Part shown: positions 37,338 to 45,948 of the stretch, piece after piece
Layout: each line of letters opens with the position of its first letter
Position numbering within the stretch: the stretch's first letter is position 1
Assembly: GCA_963709995.1 (NCBI GenBank)
Contig: CAVPYN010000003.1
Coordinates: 83,999-147,998 of the forward strand
Reading direction: 5' to 3'
Length of the DNA stretch: 64,000 bases
Source: JAUIIK01 sp963709995
GTDB lineage: Bacteria > Chloroflexota > Chloroflexia > Thermomicrobiales > CFX8
Notes under the pieces: generated by a model
Databases searched by the model: none
Told to the model about the DNA's origin: nothing
Seen by the model: only the letters and a program-made list of their open reading frames with translations
Position numbers and translations under genes: made by a program

Positions 37338-37455
37338 CGGTTGTCAGCCGAATCAAGTCGCTGAAGATGGGGTCGGCGTCGAGGCAGTGCTGGACGATGC
37401 CCTGGGCGTTGAGCTCTCTAGCACACGCGTCGATCGTGACGCGATTCAGCGCGAC
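37327..37455 (-). pseudogene. 3'-terminal remnant of a periplasmic-binding-fold gene
   Basis: Read leftward, the last 43 codons (TADVALNRVTIDACARELNA, then QGIVQHCLDADPIFSDLIRL) match the C-terminus of the protein at 43366 (NRSMIDTFAGELHAQGIVQQ, then ADEVFADFLRL). Nothing of the other 280 residues is present. The fragment overlaps the end of the membrane-protein gene at 36675 and sits between the two tandem paralogues, which marks a recombination boundary. Confidence 0.6.
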
Positions 37456-37599
37456 GTCTGCGGTCACTGGCGGCGTTGGTTGTGGCTGGCGCATGATCGT
37501 TGCCACCCGCTGCATCCAGCCTGATCACTTGCTACTATGACGTCCCGTAACACCATGGCACCCCTTGTGAAGTGGGACGTACTCCTAAGGAGAGGGAAA

Positions 37600-38265
37600 A
37601 TGATGGAATCTCGCTACGACGAGGCGATGCGCAAGGTCATTGGGCTGGCCTTCATCCTCGGGCCGGTGATGCTCTTCATCGCGGCGCTGGTCTTTGCCGC
37701 CGGCATCGGGACAAATCCGAACGATCTCGATAGCTATGTCGAAGGCGCAATAGGTTTCATTGCCATGCCGCTGTTCGCGCCGATCTGGGTCACGCTGGCG
37801 GCCGTGATCGGGCGGCGCTATCTGAAGTTCGGCATTGGCTTGACGATCTTCGGGTTCATGAGCGCGGCAACCGGGGCTGTCCCGATGGCCAACCGGATGA
37901 TGCAGAAGGGGCTAACGGACCGCGGGGTTGACTTTGATGTCTGGGAGCTGATGGAGGAGCCGTGGATGATACTGATCGTCATCCCGACAGCGCCGATGTT
38001 CCCACTTGTCGGCGCGCTGATCGGCTTCGGGCTGCTGAAGATGCAGGCCGTCGAGCGTTGGGTGGGTATCGCGCTGATCGTGGCCTGGCCGCTCTTTTGG
38101 GCCGCACAGGCCGGCGGTGTCGCCGTGGCCGTCACCTGGACACTCACAACGCTGCTCTACGCCGTTGCGCTCGTGCCTATTGGTTGGCGCATATTCTCGA
38201 CGGGTGAGATTCAGGCGTCGCTCCGGCCGTCCGAGGAGAGGAATCCAGCGCTGGCGACTCGTTGA
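37600..38265 (+). CDS. Membrane protein, second of a tandem pair
   Basis: This protein of 221 residues is clearly a duplicate of the one at 36675: SRYDEAMRKVIGLAFILGPV, GIGTNPNDLDSYVEGAIGF, FAPIWVTLAAVIGRRY and LVPIGWRIFSTGEIQAS. It has six probable membrane segments. AAGGAGAGGG lies directly before two consecutive ATGs. The copies are separated by 262 bases that include the binding-protein remnant. Function unknown. Confidence 0.75.
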   Translation: MMESRYDEAMRKVIGLAFILGPVMLFIAALVFAAGIGTNPNDLDSYVEGAIGFIAMPLFAPIWVTLAAVIGRRYLKFGIGLTIFGFMSAATGAVPMANRMMQKGLTDRGVDFDVWELMEEPWMILIVIPTAPMFPLVGALIGFGLLKMQAVERWVGIALIVAWPLFWAAQAGGVAVAVTWTLTTLLYAVALVPIGWRIFSTGEIQASLRPSEERNPALATR

Positions 38266-38363
38266 TTCAGGGATCGATCGCTGAGCCATGCTCTATGCGG
38301 GTGGAGTAGTCCCCATCCGCATAGGTACGCAATCCGTAGCGGATGAACAATGGTGCGGCGATC

Positions 38364-39044
38364 CTACGCGACCAACGGTTGAGAGAATCTGCGCCGTTCG
38401 TAGAGCGATACCGCGCCAATCCAGATCGGTAGCAAGATGATCGGGTTGAACAGGGCTGCCGCTAGTAGCAGCATGATCGCCGTGAAGACGCTCAGCCAAC
38501 GGAGCCAGCCTGGCCAGAGGCCCGTAGTCCACATATGCCAGGTGTGCGTCGCGATGGAGCAGGCCAATGCCCACATCGCCGGAAGGAAGATCAGGACATA
38601 GCCGAGCTGCGGCGCGATCGCGATGGCATCGCCGCTCAGAGGTGCGTCACCACTCACCGCGCCGAAGAGTTTTGCGCTGGCGCTAGTGACCAACGCGGCT
38701 CCACCGGCTAACAGCAGCGTGACGCCTACGATGCCGCTGACGAATGCGAGGGGGCACGGATGGTTGCGACGGCAATCCCCGACCGAGGCCGTCAAACCCG
38801 TTAGAAAGAGGAGCAGCGCAAGCCCGGCGGCTGTGATCAGGTAGCCGCCGACGACGACCTGGATCTGGTTGCTCTGGCTGCTGTGGTAGTCCATGAAGAG
38901 CGCATCAGAGTCGGCGAAACTCCCGGCTAAATCGCCGAGCAACACTAGCGAAGCCAGGAAAAGCGCGACGAAGGCAACGCCGCTCCAGACGATCATCCCT
39001 TTTCGGTAACCTCCAGGTTGTGCTGCTGACGCGTGCTCTTTCAC
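38364..39044 (-). CDS. Membrane protein of the sigma/anti-sigma operon
   Basis: This protein of about 226 residues has five to six membrane segments (for example GVAFVALFLASLVLLGDLAG and ITAAGLALLLFLTGLTASVG) and a Cys-containing loop (VGDCRRNHPCP). I recognise no family. I placed the start at GTG 39044, four bases after the stop of the upstream gene and with TCCTGACGAC before it. Its position makes it the third gene of the operon that begins with the ECF sigma factor. Confidence 0.65.
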   Translation of the reverse strand: MKEHASAAQPGGYRKGMIVWSGVAFVALFLASLVLLGDLAGSFADSDALFMDYHSSQSNQIQVVVGGYLITAAGLALLLFLTGLTASVGDCRRNHPCPLAFVSGIVGVTLLLAGGAALVTSASAKLFGAVSGDAPLSGDAIAIAPQLGYVLIFLPAMWALACSIATHTWHMWTTGLWPGWLRWLSVFTAIMLLLAAALFNPIILLPIWIGAVSLYERRRFSQPLVA

Positions 39045-39048
39045 GTCG

Positions 39049-40200
39049 TCAGGATCCGTCCAGAATCTCGTAGATGTTCCGTAGTGTTTCGAACGCTCCG
39101 AAGAGGAACAAGGCACCAACCAGGAGCGACATGACGATCCCAACACGTCGATTGCCAAACCAGCGGCCGGCAGTCGCTGCGCGTCCTCCAATCTCCATAG
39201 CGACATCCACTCCGGAAGACGTTGCGAGCAACCGTACGAGAGCCAGGATGGCGATCAATGCCAGGAAAAACGGCAAGACGAAGAGCCCGGAACCGCTCAT
39301 TGCGATCACGCCCGTCCCGCTTACCACCGTGAGCAGCACAGCTAGGAGGACGAGTACGCCAACCGTCATTACGGCGAAATAGCCTATACGTGTGACCGGT
39401 TCCGAATGCCGCTCCGAGAACGGCTCCGGAACGCGACGATGTATCCACTCGCTAAGCGGGGCGAGGAGGAGGCCGAAGATGAAGACGAGCGACCCATACA
39501 TCAGCACATTTACGAGCGGCGATCCCAGCCTGCGGAAGTCCACATTTCCACTTGATATCTGCACTGAACCCAGTGCGAGCAGGAAGAATGCCCCGACCAC
39601 CAAACCCTTGCGCCAGCCGCGCCCAGGCAACCAGGGGCGAAAGAGCAGATAGACGAATCCGGCGCTGATACCGGTAAAGAGCGCCATCTCGGCCATGAGC
39701 TGAAGCGTCCCGGAGAGTGTGATGTTCCCCACCAGCTGGCCGCTGCTTTCGGTGATAGTGGGAGTGCCGGGATGCTCGCGTTCGTAGAGATAGCCACTCA
39801 TTCGCATCGCGATCCGCCCGCCGATGCCGCCCACGACGAGCCCAACTGCCATTCCGGCCACTACCGCCACCCCGAGAGCTCGAACAACGAGGGCAGCTGC
39901 CCAAAGCAGTGGCCGGGTTCTTCGTTGCCGGACCATCGAGATGCGCCCGTTCTTCGACGGCTGTTCGACGTCGACGACTTCGGGCAGCAATTCATCCATC
40001 AGCGCGGCCGAGAGATTAGCCGGAAAATCATCGTCGGCGTCGGCGGGATCGCGGAGCTGGCGGACGAGCCGGGCAGTGTCGATGAGGTCGATGAGTTCTG
40101 GATGATCCTCGTCGAAGACGACCGGCGTCTGTTCGGCGTTGAGCGCATCGATCGCCTGGTCTAGTCGTCGTTCGATCTCGTCACGGTTATAGCCGCTCAT
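39049..40200 (-). CDS. Membrane protein with anti-sigma-like N-terminus
   Basis: This 383-residue protein has a soluble N-terminus of about 95 residues (NRDEIERRLDQAIDALNAEQ; DDDFPANLSAALMDELLP) typical in place and composition of an anti-sigma domain. At least eight membrane segments follow. Its start overlaps the sigma-factor stop (ATGA), the usual sigma/anti-sigma arrangement. The membrane half (VGGIGGRIAMRMSGYLYERE, LFRPWLPGRGWRKGLVVGAF) is a paralogue of the protein at 42408. No zinc-binding HxxxCxxC motif is present, so anti-sigma function is inferred from context. Confidence 0.7.
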   Translation of the reverse strand: MSGYNRDEIERRLDQAIDALNAEQTPVVFDEDHPELIDLIDTARLVRQLRDPADADDDFPANLSAALMDELLPEVVDVEQPSKNGRISMVRQRRTRPLLWAAALVVRALGVAVVAGMAVGLVVGGIGGRIAMRMSGYLYEREHPGTPTITESSGQLVGNITLSGTLQLMAEMALFTGISAGFVYLLFRPWLPGRGWRKGLVVGAFFLLALGSVQISSGNVDFRRLGSPLVNVLMYGSLVFIFGLLLAPLSEWIHRRVPEPFSERHSEPVTRIGYFAVMTVGVLVLLAVLLTVVSGTGVIAMSGSGLFVLPFFLALIAILALVRLLATSSGVDVAMEIGGRAATAGRWFGNRRVGIVMSLLVGALFLFGAFETLRNIYEILDGS

Positions 40201-40739
40201 GACGACGTCTCCTCAAGGAGTGCTGCTCGCAATGCGAGCAACGCCCGGCGTTGGAGCTGACGGACGGCCGCCGGGCTCCGTCCCATCAGTTCGCCAACCT
40301 CGGACGAAGATCGGGATTCCAGCATGCGCAGGCGTATAACCGTCTGTTGGTCCTCCGGGAGTGTCAGTAGCTTTGCCTCCACAGACTGTCGATCACTTGA
40401 GGCGAGGATCTGTTGCTCGGGACCGGGCCCAGCCTCCGGGACTTCGGGAACCGTGTCAATATCCGCCGTCGGATAGCTGCGCTTGCGCCAGCGGTCGCGC
40501 AACAGATTGCGGGCGATCGTTCCCAGGTAGGCATGGAAGGGGGCGCCGGTCACTTGATAGCGATCGAGCGATTTCAGAGCACGTAGGAAGACCTCTTGCG
40601 TGAGGTCCTGTGCCTCGGCCCGGTTCTGCACTGCCTGGTAGATGATGCCGTACACCGGCCGCCACTCGCGGCGACACAACTCGTCCAAAGCAAGACGATC
40701 GCCACGTAGCGCTAGCTCCAGGAGTTGCGCCTCACCCAT
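40197..40739 (-). CDS. ECF-type RNA polymerase sigma factor
   Basis: This protein of about 180 residues has sigma region 2 (YGIIYQAVQNRAEAQDLTQE, FHAYLGTIARNLLRDRWRK) and region 4 (LTLPEDQQTVIRLRMLESRS, then PAAVRQLQRRALLALRAAL). It directs RNA polymerase to a specific set of promoters, released by a cognate anti-sigma, here probably the overlapping downstream gene. The start could also be ATG 40790/40793 or further upstream; none has a strong ribosome-binding site. Confidence 0.9.
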   Translation of the reverse strand: MGEAQLLELALRGDRLALDELCRREWRPVYGIIYQAVQNRAEAQDLTQEVFLRALKSLDRYQVTGAPFHAYLGTIARNLLRDRWRKRSYPTADIDTVPEVPEAGPGPEQQILASSDRQSVEAKLLTLPEDQQTVIRLRMLESRSSSEVGELMGRSPAAVRQLQRRALLALRAALLEETSS

Positions 40740-40879
40740 GGCCGGTCTTTCTGACGGTGAGCTATTGGTCGCGTGACGCGCACGATCCATCATAGCAGCG
40801 TGCGTGTCACGCGCAGCCGGGAAGGCGCGCATTACGCGCCTTCCCGGATAGAGTTAAGCGACAAGACGCCCTCATCTGG

Positions 40880-41407
40880 CTACGAGCCAATCACTCCACA
40901 GGCCACGCGTGCACCGCTGTTGCCTGTCGGTTGGGTCGTGAGATCGTCGGGATCAGCGTGGACGATTAGCGCGCTGCCATCGGTATCCATCAGTGAGAGT
41001 GGGCCTGGGGCGAGGGTGAAGGCGTCAGTCCAGGTTGTCAGGTGGGCGTTCCCGGCCGCATTAGCAGTGATATTGCCGAGATCGCCGGCATGATGACTAA
41101 CGTTGTCAGGCGCGCCGTGATCGTCGACTGTCGGATTGAAGTGGCCGCCGGCCGCGCCGAAGTTTGGCGTGCATGCACCAATCATATGGATGTGGAGCCC
41201 ATGCTCGCCGGGCGTTAGGCCGGACACATGGATGTTCACATGCACTCCGCGGCCGTCATGTTCGGTAAAGCGCGCAGTACCAATCACGTTGCCAGCCGGA
41301 TCAACGAGCGTTGCAGACGCACGCTGGATGGGTGACTTCGCCTGTGCAGCGAGCGGAAGCATCAGCGCCATCACTATGATGGCAAGAAACGTCATCCACG
41401 ATCGCAT
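40880..41407 (-). CDS. sodC: Cu-Zn superoxide dismutase, secreted
   Basis: This 175-residue protein has a signal peptide (MRSWMTFLAIIVMALMLPLA, cleavage near AQA). SodC landmarks are HGLHIHMIGACTPNF (Cu ligands and first Cys), GGHFNP, DDHGAPDNVSHHAGDLGN (Zn/Cu ligand His and Asp), ALIVHADPDD (Cu-ligand His) and GNSGARVACGVIG (active-site Arg, second Cys). It dismutates superoxide outside the cytoplasmic membrane. All key residues are present. Confidence 0.95.
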   Translation of the reverse strand: MRSWMTFLAIIVMALMLPLAAQAKSPIQRASATLVDPAGNVIGTARFTEHDGRGVHVNIHVSGLTPGEHGLHIHMIGACTPNFGAAGGHFNPTVDDHGAPDNVSHHAGDLGNITANAAGNAHLTTWTDAFTLAPGPLSLMDTDGSALIVHADPDDLTTQPTGNSGARVACGVIGS

Positions 41408-41660
41408 CGCAATCCCACTTTCCTACTTGGGTCCACGGCGCCACTCAACTGTGGCGTCTTGCCAGCACAAACGAATCAGCGGTGAAGTTGTGACGCGCAA
41501 TCTCGGCAAGGGAGGAACCGGCTGCGTTTCATGGACCGCTCGTCACACTCGCGCCGTCAATACGTTTTGGCTCGTACAGACGTGACGGAGAGTGTGCGGA
41601 TAGAAGCTGTCGCTTGCTGGCTCTCCTTGTTTGCACGCCAACCCCAGAAAGGGGCAGAGC

Positions 41661-42380
41661 ATGACCGCTTCACATATCGCGGCCACCGATCAGCAGGCAG
41701 GGATCGAAATCGGAGCCTTTAGTCGCGCAGCATTCTGGAATCGCCTGGGTGCCGCTAGTGGGATCATCTTCGTTGTTCTCACTGCAATCGGTGCAGAGTT
41801 GGCCAGCCCGAACGCATCTGATAGAGACATCTGGCCCGGGCAGTCATCAGCAGACATTGCTCGTGTGCTCGAGGAAAACCAGGACAACATGGAGCTTGGT
41901 CTCGCCATCGGCTTGGTTGGCATTTTCTTTCTCTTTTGGTTCGTCGCGGTCATCTATCGGCGTATCCAGAGCGTCGAGGCGACTCCTGGTGGGCTAGCCG
42001 TCGTCGCACTTGGCGGTGGACTCGTGACCGCCTCAGCATTTCTTATCATGCTCCAAACCGGCCTTGCGATGACGTCGATATCGACATACGGCAACGACAC
42101 GCAAGTAGCACGCACACTGGCAGCACTATCCTGGTACGAAATGCTCGTCCTTGGTGCCCCCATGGCGGCGTTCGTCGGCGCTACGTCAGTCGCGAGTATC
42201 CTCTACCGAGCGCTCCCACGCTGGCTCGGTCTGCTTGGCATCCCGCTCACGATCATCATGTTGCCGCTGCCGTTCGTCTACTTTGGAATGCTGCTCTTCT
42301 TCCCCTGGGCGCTGGTAGTTGCTGTTGTTATTCTTGTGCGTCCAATGCCGCTCGCGCTTAGCGGCGCATCCGCGAGCTAG
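41661..42380 (+). CDS. Multi-pass membrane protein (DUF4386-like)
   Basis: This protein of 239 residues has six probable membrane segments: SGIIFVVLTAIGAELA, LGLAIGLVGIFFLFWFVAVI, GGLVTASAFLIMLQTGLAM, GAPMAAFVGATSVASILY and two near the C-terminus. Its loop composition resembles DUF4386-type proteins, but I am not certain of the family. AAAGGGGCAGAGC precedes the ATG. It diverges from sodC and is followed 27 bases later by the membrane gene at 42408. Function unknown. Confidence 0.65.
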   Translation: MTASHIAATDQQAGIEIGAFSRAAFWNRLGAASGIIFVVLTAIGAELASPNASDRDIWPGQSSADIARVLEENQDNMELGLAIGLVGIFFLFWFVAVIYRRIQSVEATPGGLAVVALGGGLVTASAFLIMLQTGLAMTSISTYGNDTQVARTLAALSWYEMLVLGAPMAAFVGATSVASILYRALPRWLGLLGIPLTIIMLPLPFVYFGMLLFFPWALVVAVVILVRPMPLALSGASAS

Positions 42381-42407
42381 CGCTGAAGCTGAAGGTGAAG
42401 TGACGGC

Positions 42408-43337
42408 ATGGTGACTACGGCGCCTGCGAGTTCAGGCGAACATTGCGAAGACGGCGCCCCAGCTGCTGGATCGCCAGGAGATCTTCAGTCCCTCCTGACT
42501 GATGACCGGCTCCTCGAGGCGGGTCGGAGCATTGGCGTGGCTACGCTGGCCGGTATCCCTGCCGGCTTCCTGGTGGCAGGCGTCGGCAGCCGGCTGGCGA
42601 TGCGGGCGAGCGGCTTCATGTTCACACGCGACAATCCAAACACTCTCGCTTTCACCGAAGCCGAAGCGAGGGTTGGCGAGATAACAGCCGAAGGGACGAC
42701 TTTTCTGCTCGTGTTCGGAACGGTGCTCGGGCTGATGGCGGCCTATTTCTATGCGACGCTCAAGCCCTGGCTGCCCGGCAACGCGCTCATTCGAGGGCTT
42801 CTCTTCGGACTGGTGGCGCTGGCGCTCATGAGCCCCTTCGCTCTCGACCGGGGCAATGAAGACTTCCAGCGTTTCGGCGATGTGCGGGTCAATGTGGCGT
42901 TGTTCGCGTCGCTCTTTTTCGTCTACGGCTTGCTGATCGCGTTGCTCGACGCAGCGTTAGATCGGGCTCTGCCCGCGAAGCCAAAGCTATCTGGGCCAGG
43001 GTTGAAGCTGAAGCAGGCGATCTCGAGCGTCGTGCTGATTGCGGGTATCGGGCTCGGCCTTCTGATGGTGCAGATCCTGGCGACATTCCTGCTTGTCGCC
43101 GCAGTCGGAGCGGAAAGCTTTTTCGAGCGATTCCAGATCGGCCTGATCTTCGCGACCTTGCTGGTTCTGCTACCGGCCTTCCTGCTGTTTCCACTTGTGG
43201 CACATGGTGATGGCTCTCACCGGGCCGGACACGTCAAGATCCCGGTCAGAACGATCGTCTATGGCAGTTTCGCGCTGATTCTCGCCGTAGGCGCGGCCAC
43301 CACCGCTCAGACTGTCATCACGATGCTTCGGGCCTGA
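42408..43337 (+). CDS. Membrane protein related to the anti-sigma-fused protein
   Basis: This 309-residue protein has about eight membrane segments. The core VAGVGSRLAMRASGFMFTRD, LKPWLPGNALIRGLLFG and RFGDVRVNVALFASLFFVYG aligns with the membrane half of the protein at 39049, but the acidic anti-sigma-like N-terminus is replaced by a shorter segment (about 45 residues). It is probably co-transcribed with 41661. Function unknown. Confidence 0.7.
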   Translation: MVTTAPASSGEHCEDGAPAAGSPGDLQSLLTDDRLLEAGRSIGVATLAGIPAGFLVAGVGSRLAMRASGFMFTRDNPNTLAFTEAEARVGEITAEGTTFLLVFGTVLGLMAAYFYATLKPWLPGNALIRGLLFGLVALALMSPFALDRGNEDFQRFGDVRVNVALFASLFFVYGLLIALLDAALDRALPAKPKLSGPGLKLKQAISSVVLIAGIGLGLLMVQILATFLLVAAVGAESFFERFQIGLIFATLLVLLPAFLLFPLVAHGDGSHRAGHVKIPVRTIVYGSFALILAVGAATTAQTVITMLRA

Positions 43338-43365
43338 CCGCGGTGCGGAGGGCTGAGAGTGATCC

Positions 43366-44340
43366 TCAGGACGATGTCAGCCGCAGGAAGTCGGCAAAGA
43401 CCTCATCGGCCTTGAATCGCTGCTGAACGATTCCCTGGGCATGCAGTTCTCCGGCGAAGGTATCGATCATAGAGCGGTTCGACTCGACGCCGCTTGTCTG
43501 CCAGTTAGGGCTGAGGATCTGGGCAGTCCGTTCGAGGTCGTCGAGCAGCCAGGGCGAGCTGTCTGTCAGTGCCATGCGCCGCTCTTCCGTCAGCTTACGG
43601 GCGGCTTCGATGGCATTGAAGAGACTCCCGGCGATCCATGGATCCTTCTCCAGAACGCTGGCTCGCACGCCGATGACGTGGTGACCCGGGTAGAAGCCGA
43701 CCTCGCGAGCGTATTCCTCCTCGGCTTGCCGGTAGTTGGGGATGAGCCGGACGATCTCGGAGCCTGGCTCGTAGAAGCTCCGCGGTGGCCAGGGGACCAT
43801 CATCGCGTCCAGGTCTCCGGCGACGACCATACCGGCCAGGTTTGCGCCCTCGGCAACGGGCTGGACGTACTCCGGGAATCCCTTGCCGGCGAACCGATGG
43901 CCAAAGAGCTGATCGGTCACGCCGTCGATTGGCCCGACATACCAGTCGATCTCGTCGATGGCGACGCCGGCGCGGCGCAATAGTGACCGACTCCAGGTGT
44001 TGCCGCTGTCCGGCCAGCCGTTGGTGCCGACGCGTTTGCCCGCCAGATCTTCGAACGACGTCAGGCCGCTGTCGCGATGGACGAAGAAGCAGCGCTGGCG
44101 AAAACCGCGCATGATAAAGATCGGCAGCCCGATGATGTTCTCGTCGCCCGCGTCGAGCGCTCGGAGATAACCTGAGAAGGACATTTCGCCGGCCGGCAAC
44201 GATTCGTCCGTCCGGAATGCGCCAATCGACGATTCGCGGTCGAGTTCGAGGTTGATCCCCTCTGGAACGATGTCGCCCGAGAGCAGCGGCGTCAGGATGT
44301 CGTAGTTTCGAGTCACGAGCCGGATGTCTACATCTGTCAC
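43366..44340 (-). CDS. Periplasmic-binding-fold protein (4,5-dihydroxyphthalate decarboxylase-like)
   Basis: This 324-residue protein has the type-2 periplasmic-binding-protein fold of the NMT1/SsuA and phthalate (Pht5-like) group: VRLVTRNYDILTPLLSGDI-like start, FIMRGFRQRCFFVHRDSGL, LAGKRVGTNGWPDSGNTWS and GVRASVLEKDPWIAGSLFNA. There is no signal peptide, which favours the cytoplasmic decarboxylase-like subgroup over a transporter component; no ABC genes are adjacent. The substrate is unknown. AGGAGAT lies just upstream of the ATG. A detached copy of its 3' end is at 37327-37455. Confidence 0.8.
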   Translation of the reverse strand: MTDVDIRLVTRNYDILTPLLSGDIVPEGINLELDRESSIGAFRTDESLPAGEMSFSGYLRALDAGDENIIGLPIFIMRGFRQRCFFVHRDSGLTSFEDLAGKRVGTNGWPDSGNTWSRSLLRRAGVAIDEIDWYVGPIDGVTDQLFGHRFAGKGFPEYVQPVAEGANLAGMVVAGDLDAMMVPWPPRSFYEPGSEIVRLIPNYRQAEEEYAREVGFYPGHHVIGVRASVLEKDPWIAGSLFNAIEAARKLTEERRMALTDSSPWLLDDLERTAQILSPNWQTSGVESNRSMIDTFAGELHAQGIVQQRFKADEVFADFLRLTSS

Positions 44341-44642
44341 GACAGATCTCCTCGCCTCAGTTCACAGCCATTGACGTCAAGTGAGACGCACCTTAGCAGG
44401 TAGATCCACGTTCTGGCGCATCGCGGTTCATCCACAGAAGTTTGCTCGCTGGCGAGGGGTGGGAAGGTAGGGGGCGACCTTCCGGGAGTCGTCCCTTTCA
44501 GCTTGGTTTCGCGGGATGCAGAGCTCCTTGACGGGCAACCTCCTTGGCCCTATCGTCATGATATGCAATCGGTCTGTGAGACGGTGCGGGGCGATCCGTG
44601 GTCCCAGCGTCGCTATATTGCATCAGGAAACCAGGAGGATCG
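44341..44642. other. Gene-free divergent region
   Basis: These 302 bases separate the binding-fold gene (leftward) and the enoyl-CoA hydratase gene (rightward). GGAAGGT and ACCTTCC near 44462-44483 form a 7-bp stem. I see no clear promoter boxes and no coding frame with good character. Confidence 0.45.
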
Positions 44643-45428
44643 ATGGAGTACCAGCACATCCTGTGGGAGCAGCAGGGCGGCGTCGGCATCATCACGCTGA
44701 ACCGTCCCGAGGCACTGAACGCATTGAACCATGCCCATCTCGTCGACTTGAATCGCGCCGTTCAGCACGCCGAGTTCGATCCCGGTGTTCGCAGCCTCGT
44801 CATAACCGGGGCCGGCCGGGGCTTCTCAGCCGGCGCCGATGTCAAGGAGTGGGGCGCGGGCGGTGAAGTAGGTGAACCGGCTGCTGGTTGGGTCGACCTC
44901 GCTCACGCGCTGATCACGCGCATATTCCGATTGCCGAAACCGGTCGTCGCCGCGGTCAATGGAGTTGCTGTTGGCGCAGGTTGCGACATCGCACTCGCTT
45001 CTGACCTGCGGATCGCCTCGACAGCGGCGAGGTTTGGTCAGGCGTACATCAGAGTGGGCTACTGTCCGGATGCCGGGGGATCGTTTCTCTTGCCGCGTTT
45101 GATCGGCGAGGCGAGGGCGATGGAGATGATCTATACCGGCAGGATCATCGATGCCGCTGAGGCTGACCGGGTCGGCTTGCTCAACGCGCTGGTGGAGCCG
45201 GATGAATTGATGCCAACAGCGCTGGATCTGGCAGACCGTCTCGCCAACGGGCCGACCATTGCAATCGGGCTAGCGAAGCAAAACATTCGCCAGAATGCGA
45301 CGCTGACGATTGAAGACGCCTTGCGCAACGAACGGCGAGCCGGGAACATCTGCGGCATGACGGAGGATGCGAAAGAGGGATTAGCCGCGACGATCGAACG
45401 CCGCGAAGCCAACTTCCAGGGCCGGTGA
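44643..45428 (+). CDS. Enoyl-CoA hydratase/isomerase family protein
   Basis: This protein of 261 residues is an intact crotonase. It has GIITLNRPEALNALNHAHL, AGRGFSAGADVKEWG (first oxyanion-hole strand), VAAVNGVAVGAGCDIALASD (second) and GYCPDAGGSFLLPRLIG, with Asp at the position where hydratases usually have Glu, so the exact reaction is open. CCAGGAGGATCG precedes the ATG. A truncated acyl-CoA synthetase gene begins five bases after the stop, suggesting a former acyl-CoA operon. Confidence 0.92.
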   Translation: MEYQHILWEQQGGVGIITLNRPEALNALNHAHLVDLNRAVQHAEFDPGVRSLVITGAGRGFSAGADVKEWGAGGEVGEPAAGWVDLAHALITRIFRLPKPVVAAVNGVAVGAGCDIALASDLRIASTAARFGQAYIRVGYCPDAGGSFLLPRLIGEARAMEMIYTGRIIDAAEADRVGLLNALVEPDELMPTALDLADRLANGPTIAIGLAKQNIRQNATLTIEDALRNERRAGNICGMTEDAKEGLAATIERREANFQGR

Positions 45429-45432
45429 TCTG

Positions 45433-45696
45433 GTGAGCAACCAGGCTCCGGGATCGGAGATGTCTGCGTTGGACGCCGTCGGCTGGTCGAATAGGGCTGG
45501 GAATGACGCGGCATCGCATCCGTTGTACCGGCTGTTCTATCCGCGTTCGGTTGCTGTCGTCGGGGCGTCGCCGGGTGGAGGATACGGCCTGGAGGTCATC
45601 ACCGGGCTTCGACTGATCGGTTTCGAGGGATTGATCTACCCGGTCAATCCAAATCACGAGATGATCGCCGGAACGTCCCGGATGACGACAAGTTGA
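45433..45696 (+). pseudogene. Truncated CoA-binding domain of an NDP-forming acyl-CoA synthetase
   Basis: Only 87 residues are present: PLYRLFYPRSVAVVGASPGG and GLEVITGLRLIGFEGLIYPV are the N-terminal CoA-binding (Rossmann) start of ADP-forming acyl-CoA synthetases, normally 450-900 residues. After NPNHEMIAG the frame runs into unrelated sequence and stops. No later part of the family is found in any frame downstream; the next bases match a nitroreductase 3' end on the other strand. A deletion or rearrangement is the simplest reading. Confidence 0.65.
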
Positions 45697-45740
45697 GCCT
45701 GTTTGGGAACCCTGCTGGTGGTCTCCCGGCGAACTTGAGC

Positions 45741-45830
45741 TTGCCGAACACCACGACGGGTATGAAGTTCTTGCCGGTGGGGTGGAGACGACAAGCCAAA
45801 TACACTGAACCCACCATCTCGATCTGTATG
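45741..45830 (-). pseudogene. Detached 3' end of a SagB-type nitroreductase gene
   Basis: Read leftward, HPTGKNFIPVVVFGK matches the C-terminus of the SagB-like protein at 48625 (HAAGKGFMFVVVFGK), and the DNA agrees over about 50 bases (GCTTGCCGAA...ATGAAG...CTTGCCGG on the plus strand). No further part of the gene is recognisable. Confidence 0.45.
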
Positions 45831-45948
45831 CGGTCCCGGACCGGCGTCCCATCTGGTGGACAGAGATCGCGTGCTGCCGCGACTATCGCCCGATGTAGAA
45901 ATTCAGCCAGTCGAGGTTGTCTGCGAACAGCGAGCGAGGGGGAACAGT

